Counted from the stretch's first letter, positions 1 to 9,488 are shown. The stretch is 64,000 bases of DNA from Octadecabacter sp. B2R22 (GCF_018861045.1 NZ_JAHKQJ010000007.1:520306-584305); one strand, 5' to 3'. Program-made: numbers and translations. Notes: generated by a model from the letters alone, not told the origin.

Positions 1-20
1 AAGCGCGGGCCTTTTTGTTT
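1..20 (-). terminator. edge of probable typA terminator (partial)
   Basis: Just beyond the typA stop on the minus strand the sequence reads AAAACAAAAAGGCCCGCGC and then leaves the window. It looks like the first arm of a GC-rich hairpin, but the second arm and any T-run are out of view, so this is only a suspicion. Confidence 0.3.
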
Positions 21-37
21 TCTAAATCAGTGAATTA

Positions 38-1855
<1,818 letters not shown>

Positions 1856-1986
1856 TGGTAGTCCTTAAGTAAAGGCGCTCTGGGACGTTGAACACGACCT
1901 CAAGTAGCGAAGCGATAAGACATAATTCGTGGTTGCGCGGGCCATACCGTGCCTTGCACCAAAAGGCAAAGGGGTAATGTGCGCTG

Positions 1987-2322
1987 TTAGTGAACTGCCG
2001 TTTTAGAGAACAGCTGAATGATCACGATCCCAGACAGGATCATCCCCATTCCAAGGATCGCGGGCAGGTCCAACGTTTGACGAAATACCACCCAACCAAT
2101 CACGGAAATCAGCACAATGCCCGATCCAGACCAGATCGCATACATGATCCCGACCGGCATATGTTTGAGCGTCAGGGCCAGCAGATAAAACGCCAGCGCA
2201 TAGGATATGACGACAATCACCGAAGGCCCGAATTTGGTGAATTGTTGGCTGGCTTGCAGGGCGGTTGTCCCGATGGTTTCAAAGATGACAGCAACGAAGA
2301 GCGTGATGAAATGCGTAGGCAT
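1987..2322 (-). CDS. SMR family multidrug/guanidinium-type exporter
   Basis: A 111-aa, four-helix inner-membrane protein of the small multidrug resistance family (EmrE/QacE/SugE type), which exports cationic compounds in exchange for protons as a dimer. The essential membrane-embedded glutamate is present in helix 1 (residue 15, in VAVIFETIGTTAL). The helix 3 signature YAIWSGSG is present near residue 61. The gene starts 11 bases after the stop of a YitT-like gene, so it is probably the third gene of a three-gene membrane-protein operon. The substrate cannot be read from the sequence. Confidence 0.9.
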   Translation of the reverse strand: MPTHFITLFVAVIFETIGTTALQASQQFTKFGPSVIVVISYALAFYLLALTLKHMPVGIMYAIWSGSGIVLISVIGWVVFRQTLDLPAILGMGMILSGIVIIQLFSKTAVH

Positions 2323-2333
2323 TGGAGTATCCT

Positions 2334-2963
2334 TTAAGTGGCGACATACCAGTCTTTGCGGTGGTTAAACGTGATAATCATATTGACGATAAACGCGCCA
2401 AGCATCGACAGCAGAACGGCGCTTGGATCGAGGATAAAGAAGGCTGCGCCAAAGATGCAGGCATCAAACAGCAGCTGCGTGTAACCTGCGCGAAACCCTG
2501 TGCTTTCTTGAATATACAGCGCCAGAATGCCGACACCGCCCAAAGACGCACCATGACGGAAAATGGCAAGCAGCCCAGCCCCTGTCAGCACGCCGAATAA
2601 GGCTACGCCATAGAACGGATTAAGGGTTTCGAATGTCATAAGCATAGGAAAATATATGGAAAAGACAGAAACAAGAACCACAGAGATCAGTGTTTTGACA
2701 ACAAACCGCGGCCCAATTCTTTTGTAGCCGAGCCAATAAAACGGCAGGTTTACCAGAAAGAACGTCACCGCAAATGAATATCCCGTCACATAAGACAGAA
2801 GCATTGCAAGCCCAGCGGTTTGCCCTGTGACCAATCCCAAATGGGTCAGGATTACAAGGCCCGTCGCGGCCATGCCGGTGCCGGTGACCAAGCCTTGAGC
2901 GTCTTCAAGAAGGGTGTGCCGGCGTGGACGGTTCTTTGGTGGAATGTTTTGAGTGTTTGCCAT
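2334..2963 (-). CDS. YitT family membrane protein, copy 2
   Basis: Multi-pass inner-membrane protein of the YitT family (transport function unproven). I place the start at the ATG at 2963 (MANTQNIPPKNRPRR), giving 210 aa. A longer frame to 3104 would overlap the previous gene and adds a cysteine-rich N-terminus not seen in the neighbour. It shares the core HLGLVTGQTAG and the FFLVNLPFYW segment with the gene directly upstream, so the two are tandem paralogues. It lies 58 bases after that gene and 11 bases before the SMR exporter, and all three probably form one transcript. Confidence 0.85.
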   Translation of the reverse strand: MANTQNIPPKNRPRRHTLLEDAQGLVTGTGMAATGLVILTHLGLVTGQTAGLAMLLSYVTGYSFAVTFFLVNLPFYWLGYKRIGPRFVVKTLISVVLVSVFSIYFPMLMTFETLNPFYGVALFGVLTGAGLLAIFRHGASLGGVGILALYIQESTGFRAGYTQLLFDACIFGAAFFILDPSAVLLSMLGAFIVNMIITFNHRKDWYVAT

Positions 2964-3021
2964 GAAAATTGGGTATCGGTCCGATTTCGGGCTGTCTATC
3001 AAAAAGAAGGCCGATTGTGGG

Positions 3022-3633
3022 TTAGATCGCGATATAGCGGTCGCGGCGATGGTTGAGCAAGATAACAAGGTTAAGAACGACAGCCCCCAGCAGAGACCAG
3101 ACAATGATCGATGTGGGGAAGATCAGCCAAGCGATTGCAAAGATCACACCATCCGTTGCCAGTTGCACATACCCCGCTTTAAGCCCCCATTGATCTTGCG
3201 CGAGAAGCGCCAAAACACCAACGCCGCCCAAACTGCCATTGTGGCGAAACACAGCCAAAAGCCCGAGCCCCGTGAGAGCACCAAAAGTCACGGCGCCCAT
3301 GGCGGGATGAATGGGTCTCAGCGGAAAAATCTGCGGCAGAATTTCCACAATGATCGACAGGGACGTAACGCACACGATTGATTTTATTGTAAAAGAGGGA
3401 CCCAGCCTGCGATAGGCGAGCAAGTAAAAGGGGAGGTTAACCAAAAAGAACGCGGCGCCAAATGACAGGCCTGTTGCATAGGCGAACAACACAGCGATAC
3501 CCGCAGTTTGCCCTGTGACCAGCCCAAGATGGGCCAATACATGCACGCCAAGACTGGATAGAAACACACCAAGCGCGAGGCCCTGTGCATCGTCGAGTGT
3601 CGTGTGGTGCGGGACTGCTGTTTGGATTGCCAT
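3022..3633 (-). CDS. YitT family membrane protein, copy 1
   Basis: A 203-aa multi-pass membrane protein of the YitT family. It has the same motif order as its downstream neighbour: TTLDDAQG near the N-terminus, then HLGLVTGQTAG, then FFLVNLPFYLLAYRRLGP, and a basic C-terminal NHRRDRY. It is the first gene of the YitT-YitT-SMR unit. Pairing of two YitT proteins could mean a heteromeric carrier or a recent duplication; the sequence does not decide. The substrate is unknown. Confidence 0.88.
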   Translation of the reverse strand: MAIQTAVPHHTTLDDAQGLALGVFLSSLGVHVLAHLGLVTGQTAGIAVLFAYATGLSFGAAFFLVNLPFYLLAYRRLGPSFTIKSIVCVTSLSIIVEILPQIFPLRPIHPAMGAVTFGALTGLGLLAVFRHNGSLGGVGVLALLAQDQWGLKAGYVQLATDGVIFAIAWLIFPTSIIVWSLLGAVVLNLVILLNHRRDRYIAI

Positions 3634-3691
3634 GCATAAATGATATGGCAGTAGTGCTGACCTTTCAAGTCACCCGAACGCGGCTGGCCAT

Positions 3692-3727
3692 AAAAAATGG
3701 GCCATCCAAACGGACAGCCCATTTTTT
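3692..3727 (-). terminator. bidirectional terminator after icd
   Basis: Perfect inverted repeat AAAAAATGGGC / GCCCATTTTTT with a 14-base loop, giving a T-run on both strands. It lies 17 bases past the icd stop and ends icd transcription before the YitT operon. Confidence 0.9.
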
Positions 3728-3744
3728 CATCAGTTTGTCCCGTC

Positions 3745-4959
3745 TTATGCGGTGAGGGCAGCCTTTAGGTTTTCGTCGATTTTCTCGAGGAACCCTTCAG
3801 TGGTCAGCCAAGACTGGTCTGGTCCAACCAAAAGCGCCAAATCTTTGGTCATAAATCCGGATTCAACAGTATCCACGATGACCTTTTCCAGCGTTTCGGC
3901 AAAAACCTTAAGCTCGGCGTTGTCATCCAGTTTCGCACGGTGCCGCAAACCACCGGTCCATGCGAAAATCGACGCAATGGAGTTGGTGGACGTCGATTCA
4001 CCTGCTTGGTGCTGGCGGTAGTGGCGGGTCACGGTGCCGTGGGCCGCCTCGGACTCGACGATCTTGCCATCTGGCGTCATCAACTGGGATGTCATCAGGC
4101 CAAGGGAACCGAAGCCCTGTGCGACGGTGTCAGACTGAACATCGCCATCATAGTTCTTACAGGCCCAAACATAGCCGCCGGACCATTTCATGGCAGAGGC
4201 CACCATGTCATCAATCAAGCGGTGTTCGTACCACAGGCCAGCTTCTTCGAACTGGGTTTTGTATTCTTCGTCATAGATGCGCTGGAACGTCATCATGAAC
4301 TGGCCGTCGTATTTTTTCAGGATAGTGTTCTTGGTGGACAGATAGACGGGGAAGTTGCGCTTCAGGCCATATTCAAATGACGCACGGGCGAAATCCTCGA
4401 TAGATTTATCAAGGTTATACATCGCGAGGTAAACGCCAGAGGAAGGTGCATCAAACACTTCTTCTTCCATGACGGTCCCGTCTTCACCGACGAATTTCAT
4501 GCTCAACTTACCTGGGCCAGGGAATTTCATGTCCGTGGCTTTGTACTGATCGCCATACGCGTGACGGCCAATGACAATCGGCTGGGTCCAACCGGGGACA
4601 AGGCGCGGCACGTTGGAGCAGATGATAGGTTCGCGGAAGATCGTGCCGCCAAGGATGTTGCGGATCGTGCCGTTCGGCGATTTCCACATCTTCTTAAGGC
4701 CAAATTCTTCGACGCGGCCTTCGTCAGGTGTGATCGTAGCGCATTTGACCGCTACACCGACTTCTTTCGTCTTTTCAGCAGCATCGATCGTGATCTGGTC
4801 ATCCGTGGCATCGCGGCTTTCCATGCCAAGATCGTAATACAGCAGATCAAGATCAAGATAGGGCAGGATCAGCTTGTCTTTGATGAACTTCCAGATGATG
4901 CGAGTCATTTCGTCGCCGTCCATCTCAACGATTGGATTGGCTACTTTGATCTTATCCAT
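3745..4959 (-). CDS. icd: NADP-dependent isocitrate dehydrogenase
   Basis: TCA-cycle enzyme oxidising isocitrate to 2-oxoglutarate and CO2 with reduction of NADP. The 404-aa protein belongs to the eukaryote-like homodimeric type II IDH group common in alphaproteobacteria. It begins [20 protein letters not shown] and contains the substrate-binding stretch [14 protein letters not shown] and the YGDQYKATD segment typical of that group. It is a single gene with its own terminator. The 210-base upstream region holds a 20-bp palindrome (5027-5046) that could control it. Confidence 0.97.
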   Translation of the reverse strand: MDKIKVANPIVEMDGDEMTRIIWKFIKDKLILPYLDLDLLYYDLGMESRDATDDQITIDAAEKTKEVGVAVKCATITPDEGRVEEFGLKKMWKSPNGTIRNILGGTIFREPIICSNVPRLVPGWTQPIVIGRHAYGDQYKATDMKFPGPGKLSMKFVGEDGTVMEEEVFDAPSSGVYLAMYNLDKSIEDFARASFEYGLKRNFPVYLSTKNTILKKYDGQFMMTFQRIYDEEYKTQFEEAGLWYEHRLIDDMVASAMKWSGGYVWACKNYDGDVQSDTVAQGFGSLGLMTSQLMTPDGKIVESEAAHGTVTRHYRQHQAGESTSTNSIASIFAWTGGLRHRAKLDDNAELKVFAETLEKVIVDTVESGFMTKDLALLVGPDQSWLTTEGFLEKIDENLKAALTA

Positions 4960-5026
4960 GGGGGATATCCTAATACTGGTGCGAATTTGGTGACTGGATA
5001 GCGCGTGTTGGCGCTGGTGAAAAGGT

Positions 5027-5046
5027 CTGTATGCAATTGTATACAG
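5027..5046. promoter_or_regulatory. near-perfect palindrome upstream of icd, candidate operator
   Basis: CTGTATGCAATTGTATACAG: the two 10-base halves are reverse complements with one mismatch. It is centred about 78 bases upstream of the icd start codon. The TGTATACA-type half-sites resemble operators of GntR/FadR-type regulators, but the regulator is not identified here. Confidence 0.6.
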
Positions 5047-5169
5047 AAATAACGATGAGGAGCATGACGCTAAGACCGCGGCTATGCGACCTTTGTTAAT
5101 ACAGTCTTGCCGGCGGCCTAATTTGGCAAGGGGAATTACCGTAAACTGTCACCCAAACCCACGTCTTTC

Positions 5170-6321
5170 TTAGGTGTTGGCGGAAAACCAAGCATCAATT
5201 CGGGGGGCAATAGCGTCCCAAACCGCAGGAGCGCCGCGTTTGACTTTTACGGCGACACGAGTTTCGAGCTGTTCGCGCGTGACGTTGTAATCGCGCCAAG
5301 ATCCGCCACCGGATTCCAAGTTGCAAATCAACGGTTGCACACGGTCCAAAGACTTGGCGAAAACCGCATCCGTGCTGCTTGCGGTCTCAAACTCTTCCCA
5401 AACCGCGCGGCAGTGATCCCGTTGGGTGGGGGGCAGCATTCCAAATAGGCGATCAGCGGCCAATTGTTCCTGCGCCTCGACGGCTGCAACATCATAGTCG
5501 CCATGGATCGGGTTGTCGCCCGCGTCGATCTCAACGAGGTCATGCAGCAGCAACATCATCAACACGACATCCAACTGGACGGGGGCGTGGCTGTGTTCTT
5601 CGAGCGTCATCGCCCAAAGCATGATGTGCCAGCTATGCTCGCCAGAGTTTTCGTGCCGTGAGCCATCGCAAAGGGTCGTTCCGCGCAGCACCGACTTGAG
5701 CTGATCCGCTTCCATCACAAACCGCAACCGCGATGCAAAAGGGTCAAGCGGCATAAGGCTACGCTTGTTCAGAAGGTTAGAGGCGTGTTGGTAGGCGTCT
5801 GGCCAGTCGTTTTTCAGATCAGCAAAACGCCCTGTGTCTTGGATGGCGTGCAGTATATCGCGTTCCGTCGGGCCAAGGCCGGGGTTTGCAAGCTCAAGAA
5901 ACATCGGCGCGGCTTTGTCGATCATCCGCGCGTAATGTGCATCGGTCGTTTTACCAGCCTCAAATTCATCCCAAAGCAAACGATAAGCGATGGCCTGATC
6001 ATCTGGCAGCAAGGCATAGAGCCGATCAGCGGCAGCGGTTTCGGCTTTGCGGACGTCATCGGCGTTGTGGGGCAGGTGGATCGGATGATCGCCTGCGTCA
6101 ATCTCGATAAGGTCATGCAGCAGCAACATCTGGATCACGCGTGGAATGTTTGCGCCACCTGATTGATCCGCAAAAATCAGTGCCCAAAGGCAGACATGCC
6201 ATGAGTGTTCGGCTGTGTTTTCCAAGCGCGACCCATCGGCCAACACATTGGCGCGGGTTACGGATTTGAGCTTATCCGCCTCGATTAAAAAGGCGAGTTG
6301 CGCTGCGATGCGATCCAGCAT
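5170..6321 (-). CDS. tandem HD-domain hydrolase (two YfbR/HD_3-like domains in one chain)
   Basis: A 383-aa protein made of two homologous HD-domain halves, about residues 1-185 and 192-383. Each half repeats the same landmarks about 190 residues apart: EADKLKSV / EADQLKSV, EHSWH (38-42 and 228-232), and HDLIEIDAGDHPIH / HDLVEIDAGDNPIH (HD at 69-70 and 260-261). The closest known family is HD_3, which includes the dimeric 5'-deoxynucleotidase YfbR; metal-dependent phosphohydrolase activity on a nucleotide is therefore likely, but the substrate is inferred only. Both halves keep the metal ligands, so neither looks dead. The start codon directly abuts the stop of the preceding gene, the last in a four-gene coupled operon. 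Confidence 0.85.
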   Translation of the reverse strand: MLDRIAAQLAFLIEADKLKSVTRANVLADGSRLENTAEHSWHVCLWALIFADQSGGANIPRVIQMLLLHDLIEIDAGDHPIHLPHNADDVRKAETAAADRLYALLPDDQAIAYRLLWDEFEAGKTTDAHYARMIDKAAPMFLELANPGLGPTERDILHAIQDTGRFADLKNDWPDAYQHASNLLNKRSLMPLDPFASRLRFVMEADQLKSVLRGTTLCDGSRHENSGEHSWHIMLWAMTLEEHSHAPVQLDVVLMMLLLHDLVEIDAGDNPIHGDYDVAAVEAQEQLAADRLFGMLPPTQRDHCRAVWEEFETASSTDAVFAKSLDRVQPLICNLESGGGSWRDYNVTREQLETRVAVKVKRGAPAVWDAIAPRIDAWFSANT

Positions 6322-6762
6322 TTAGGAGCTTTCGGGTTTTGGGAAATCAGCTGTCTTGCGCGCACGAACGGGCAGGGCATTTTCATCACGCAGCATAAGC
6401 GTGAAATAATCGGGATCAGGAAATCCGTCCCACGGGTAAAGCCCCTGCACGGCGTTCACAAAGGCTTCGATATGGGTTGCGTCAACGGTGTCGAACAGGT
6501 CGAGCGCTGTGTCGTGATAGGGCGCAATTCGCGGAACGGCCTCATAGCCAATGATCGGCCAGATATCGGAGGGCAGATCGGCAACCTGAACGCAGAGCGC
6601 TGCAATTACATCGTCATCTGCGAGGGCGCGCGGCGTGCTGCGGGGCGTTGCAACCTGATCGGTGAAGAACAGCAACGCCAACCCGTTCTCAACCCGCGCA
6701 ATCTGCGCCAACGCATGTTGGCCATCAAGAAGCGGGATAAGAACAAGGTCAGCTGTTTGCAT
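6322..6762 (-). CDS. conserved hypothetical protein, Imm26-like N-terminus
   Basis: A 146-aa protein if started at the ATG at 6762 (MQTADLVLIPLLDGQHALAQI); a frame extending to 6810 would overlap the upstream gene. The opening IPLLDGQHALAQI pattern recalls immunity protein 26 and related small beta-rich proteins, but there is no toxin next to it, so I do not call it an immunity protein. It is proline- and aspartate-rich, with no membrane segment. It sits 10 bases after the 79-aa gene and its stop touches the start of the tandem HD gene. Confidence 0.6.
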   Translation of the reverse strand: MQTADLVLIPLLDGQHALAQIARVENGLALLFFTDQVATPRSTPRALADDDVIAALCVQVADLPSDIWPIIGYEAVPRIAPYHDTALDLFDTVDATHIEAFVNAVQGLYPWDGFPDPDYFTLMLRDENALPVRARKTADFPKPESS

Positions 6763-6772
6763 GTCTCGGGTA

Positions 6773-7012
6773 CTAAGTCTGGCTCGTGGCTTGTGCCGAA
6801 AGCTCGGCAATCTTGGCGTCTAGATATTTACGCGCCACGCGCTCGGCCAAGCGGATACGCACTTCGGTCATGAACGCTTCTTCAAGGGTTTGCGATGCTG
6901 AGCCAATGACTTCGCCAAGTTCGATGAACAGACGGCTTTCGCCTGTCGCATCTTGAACGTCGACAACATCTTCGGCGAGCTTGGCCGCCAGTTTGGTTAC
7001 GGTGTCAGACAT
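6773..7012 (-). CDS. small conserved hypothetical protein
   Basis: A 79-aa soluble, mostly helical protein (MSDTVTKLAAKLAEDVVDV...). Its start overlaps the stop of the upstream hydrolase by one base (TGATG), which shows translational coupling. I recognise no domain. Its position between hydrolase and HD protein in a tightly packed operon argues that it is a real gene. Confidence 0.65.
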   Translation of the reverse strand: MSDTVTKLAAKLAEDVVDVQDATGESRLFIELGEVIGSASQTLEEAFMTEVRIRLAERVARKYLDAKIAELSAQATSQT

Positions 7013-7665
7013 CAGCGGGTGTTCTCTGTCAGGCGTTGCTTCACATAGCCTTGCACTGTTTCAATCATCGGATCCATGTGTGGGTCTTCAAAGAAGTGGC
7101 CCGCGCCGGGGACTTCGTCGTGCGTGACGGTGATGCCCTTCTGTTCATGAAGTTTGTTCACGAGGTTCACAGTATCCGCAGGAGGCGCCACGCGGTCCGC
7201 CGCGCCGTTGATGATCAGGCCAGAAGACGGGCACGGCGCAAGGAAGCTGAAGTCATACATGTTCGCTGGCGGAGACACAGAGATGAAACCCGTGATCTCC
7301 GGGCGACGCATCAACAGCTGCATGCCAATCCACGCGCCAAAGCTGAACCCGGCGACCCAGCAGTGCTTGGAGTTGTTGTTCATGGACTGGAGATAGTCGA
7401 GCGCGGAGGCCGCATCAGACAATTCACCAACGCCTTGATCATATTCACCTTGCGAGCGCCCAACACCGCGGAAGTTAAACCGCAGAACCGTAAAGCCCAT
7501 CTGGTAGAACGCGTAGTGCAGGTTGTAGACGACCTTGTTGTTCATCGTGCCGCCAAATTGCGGGTGGGGATGAAGAACGATGGCGATCGGTGCGTCGCGT
7601 TCTTTTTGGGGGTGGTAGCGGCCTTCGAGGCGGCCTTCTGGGCCAGGGAAGATGACTTCGGGCAT
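7012..7665 (-). CDS. alpha/beta hydrolase (COG2945-like)
   Basis: A 217-aa cytoplasmic serine hydrolase. The nucleophile elbow is GFSFGAWIG (about residues 123-131), the early HPHPQFGG loop and the RFNFRGVGRSQG oxyanion-side segment are typical of the small COG2945 hydrolases, and the C-terminal GAGHFFEDP provides the catalytic His. The substrate is unknown. It is the first gene of a four-gene minus-strand operon and is divergent from iscR. Its start lies about 70 bases from the Irr-like box. Confidence 0.85.
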   Translation of the reverse strand: MPEVIFPGPEGRLEGRYHPQKERDAPIAIVLHPHPQFGGTMNNKVVYNLHYAFYQMGFTVLRFNFRGVGRSQGEYDQGVGELSDAASALDYLQSMNNNSKHCWVAGFSFGAWIGMQLLMRRPEITGFISVSPPANMYDFSFLAPCPSSGLIINGAADRVAPPADTVNLVNKLHEQKGITVTHDEVPGAGHFFEDPHMDPMIETVQGYVKQRLTENTR

Positions 7666-7713
7666 AGGAGTCCGTTCATTACTAATTCGGTTTCGTTGGA
7701 GTCACTGGCATTC

Positions 7714-7742
7714 TTGACGAAAACCCTCGACCACCTTAGAAA
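7714..7742 (+). promoter_or_regulatory. possible sigma-70 promoter for iscR-suf
   Basis: TTGACG at 7714-7719 and TAGAAA at 7737-7742 with a 17-base spacer. The -10 element lies inside the Irr-like inverted repeat, which would suit repression. It is about 100 bases upstream of the iscR start. Confidence 0.4.
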
Positions 7743-7751
7743 GATTCTAAA
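7735..7751. promoter_or_regulatory. Irr-type iron control element (ICE-like box)
   Basis: CTTAGAA-AGA-TTCTAAA: a perfect 6-bp inverted repeat (TTAGAA/TTCTAA) with a 3-base spacer, one base from the alphaproteobacterial Irr consensus TTTAGAA-N3-TTCTAAA as I remember it. It lies between the divergent hydrolase operon and iscR and overlaps a putative -10 element, consistent with Irr control of SUF genes in low iron. Confidence 0.7.
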
Positions 7752-7843
7752 TCGCGCGCCCTTAGGGCTGCGTTGTCTGACTGAGTTAATAGGGTGCTGG
7801 GGCTACGTCAACGCCTGCGCGACCCGAAGTGGGGGCGAAAGCT

Positions 7844-8302
7844 ATGAAATTAAGCACAAAAGGCCGTTATGCGATGGTCGCTTTGACGGATATCGCGCTT
7901 CAACCCGCTGACACGCTTGTCAGCCTTGGGGAATTGTCGAAACGTCAGGATGTGTCTTTGCCCTATCTTGAGCAGTTGTTTGTGAAACTGCGCCGTGCGG
8001 GGTTGGTCGAAAGTGTGCGTGGGCCGGGTGGCGGTTACCGTTTGGCAAAAGCAGCGTCAGACATCCGTGTCGTTGATATCCTTGGGGCGGTTGATGAGAC
8101 CGTGAGCGCTATGCATCAAGGGGCCGGTGCCTCTGGTGGGGCGTCGGGTTCACGCGCCCAAAGCATGACCAACCGTTTGTGGGAGGGGCTGAGTGCGCAT
8201 GTCTATGTGTTCTTGCACCAGACGCGGCTGAGCGATGTTGTCGAGAACGGATTGGCGCCTTGTCCGGCCGTTCCGAACTTGTTTGAGGTTGTGGACGGGT
8301 GA
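7844..8302 (+). CDS. iscR: Rrf2 family regulator, IscR-like, without the cysteine triad
   Basis: A 152-aa winged-helix repressor/activator heading the SUF operon. I choose the ATG at 7844 (MKLSTKGRYAMVAL), the standard Rrf2 N-terminus. The DNA-binding part includes SLGELSKRQDVSLPYLEQLF and the wing GPGGGYRLAKA. Classical IscR binds [2Fe-2S] with three clustered cysteines near residues 92-104; here that segment is HQGAGASGGASG with none. The only cysteine is Cys140, near the C-terminus. This matches the reported Rhodobacter sphaeroides type of IscR with unusual cluster ligation. It probably represses the downstream genes when Fe-S clusters are plentiful. Confidence 0.88.
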   Translation: MKLSTKGRYAMVALTDIALQPADTLVSLGELSKRQDVSLPYLEQLFVKLRRAGLVESVRGPGGGYRLAKAASDIRVVDILGAVDETVSAMHQGAGASGGASGSRAQSMTNRLWEGLSAHVYVFLHQTRLSDVVENGLAPCPAVPNLFEVVDG

Positions 8303-8337
8303 TGAGGGGGAATGATCTTGCGATCAGCGCCTGCGGC

Positions 8338-8399
8338 GGGCGGGTGCAGGGGGCTAGCCCCCTCGCGCTGCGCGCTCACCCCCGAGGTATTTGTCAAAC
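8338..8399 (+). repeat. GC-rich intergenic element with GGGGGCTAGCCCCC palindrome
   Basis: Between iscR and the desulfurase gene lies a GC-rich block with the palindrome GGGGGCTAGCCCCC followed by CTCGCGCTGCGCGCTCACC and CCCGAGGTATTTG. I recall this kind of sequence as a frequent interspersed element in Rhodobacterales genomes; within this window I see only one copy. Confidence 0.45.
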
Positions 8400-8423
8400 A
8401 AAGGCAATGAAGAGTGGGTTGAG

Positions 8424-9467
8424 GTGAAGCGGGTCTATCTGGATCATAATGCGACCACGCCTGTTTGTGCGCAGGCGCGCGCCGCGATGATTGCCGCGAT
8501 GGATGTGGTGGGCAACCCGAGTTCGGTGCATGCCGAAGGGCGCGCGGCCAAGGCGCTTTTGGAGCGAGCCCGTGGGCAAATTGCGGACGCCATTGGGGCG
8601 TCAGGTGCTGATGTGGTGTTTGTATCTGGTTCAACCGAAGCTGCAGCGCTGGCTTGTAAGGGGCGTGGGCTGCATGGGGCCGCAATTGAGCATGATGCGC
8701 TTAAGGGCTGGGTTGAGACGGATTTACCCGTTGAGCCCTCTGGGCGGGTTATCGTTGCGAATCCCGATGTCAGTGTTTTGCAATGGGCCAACTCGGAAAC
8801 CGGTGTTGTGCAGGATTTGCCGCAGGGGTTGGCCGTATCCGATATTACGCAGGGGGTCGGGCGTTTGCCGTTCTCCTTTTCGTGGTCTGGCATTGGTATG
8901 GTGTTTCTGTCGGCCCATAAGTTTGGCGGCCCCAAGGGCGTGGGCGCTTTGGTTTTTCCGCAAGGGACGGATGTCGCTGCACAAATCACCGGTGGTGGTC
9001 AGGAAATGGGCCGCAGATCGGGTACTGAAAACATCATCGGTATTGCCGGAATGGGCGCTGCAATCGAGGCCGCGATGCGCGATCTTGAAAGCGGTGTTTG
9101 GGAGCGTGTCGAGAAACTTAGAAGTATTCTAGAAAATGGGGTTGAGGCTGCGTCAAAGGAGACTATTTTGGTCGGGAATAAGCAGGCGCGGTTGCCCAAT
9201 ACATCTTGCCTGCTCACGCCGGGGTGGACGGGGGAGCGTCAGGTCATGGGGCTGGACCTTGCGGGGATTGCGGTTTCAGCGGGGTCTGCCTGTTCCAGTG
9301 GCAAGGTCAAAGCAAGCGGGGTCTTGCAAGCCATGGGGTATAGTGAGACTGACGCCGCAAGCGCGATACGGGTGTCTTTGGGCCCCGAAAACACAGTGGA
9401 CGACGTCAACCGGTTTGTTGACGTCTGGACAGACAGATTGGCCAAGCACCGCGCCCGCCACGGGTAA
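8424..9467 (+). CDS. cysteine desulfurase, IscS/NifS type
   Basis: PLP-dependent enzyme that takes sulfur from cysteine and passes it on as persulfide. I prefer the GTG at 8424 (VKRVYLDHNATTP), giving 347 aa; a TTG at 8391 would add 11 unlikely residues. The PLP lysine is in SAHKFGGPKG and the mobile catalytic cysteine loop is SAGSACSSGKVKASGV. At 347 aa it is shorter than E. coli IscS (404 aa). It is the second gene of the SUF operon, so the operon has two desulfurases (the other is SufS at 16300). Which one serves SufBCD and which serves other sulfur acceptors cannot be read from sequence. Confidence 0.9.
   Translation: MKRVYLDHNATTPVCAQARAAMIAAMDVVGNPSSVHAEGRAAKALLERARGQIADAIGASGADVVFVSGSTEAAALACKGRGLHGAAIEHDALKGWVETDLPVEPSGRVIVANPDVSVLQWANSETGVVQDLPQGLAVSDITQGVGRLPFSFSWSGIGMVFLSAHKFGGPKGVGALVFPQGTDVAAQITGGGQEMGRRSGTENIIGIAGMGAAIEAAMRDLESGVWERVEKLRSILENGVEAASKETILVGNKQARLPNTSCLLTPGWTGERQVMGLDLAGIAVSAGSACSSGKVKASGVLQAMGYSETDAASAIRVSLGPENTVDDVNRFVDVWTDRLAKHRARHG
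9118..9132. promoter_or_regulatory. second Irr-like inverted repeat inside the desulfurase gene
   Basis: TTAGAA-GTA-TTCTAG, one mismatch from a perfect 6-bp inverted repeat with the same spacing as the box at 7735. It is within coding sequence, so chance is a real possibility. Confidence 0.3.
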
Positions 9468-9488
9468 CGGATTGGTCGCAATGATGCC

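Noticed and set aside
1950-1968. TGCCTT/AAGGCA hairpin after the SMR gene as a terminator
   Set aside because: Only 6 bp of stem with no T-run on the minus strand.
6322-6762. Imm26-like protein as an immunity gene
   Set aside because: No adjacent toxin or secretion gene; the resemblance is limited to a short N-terminal pattern.
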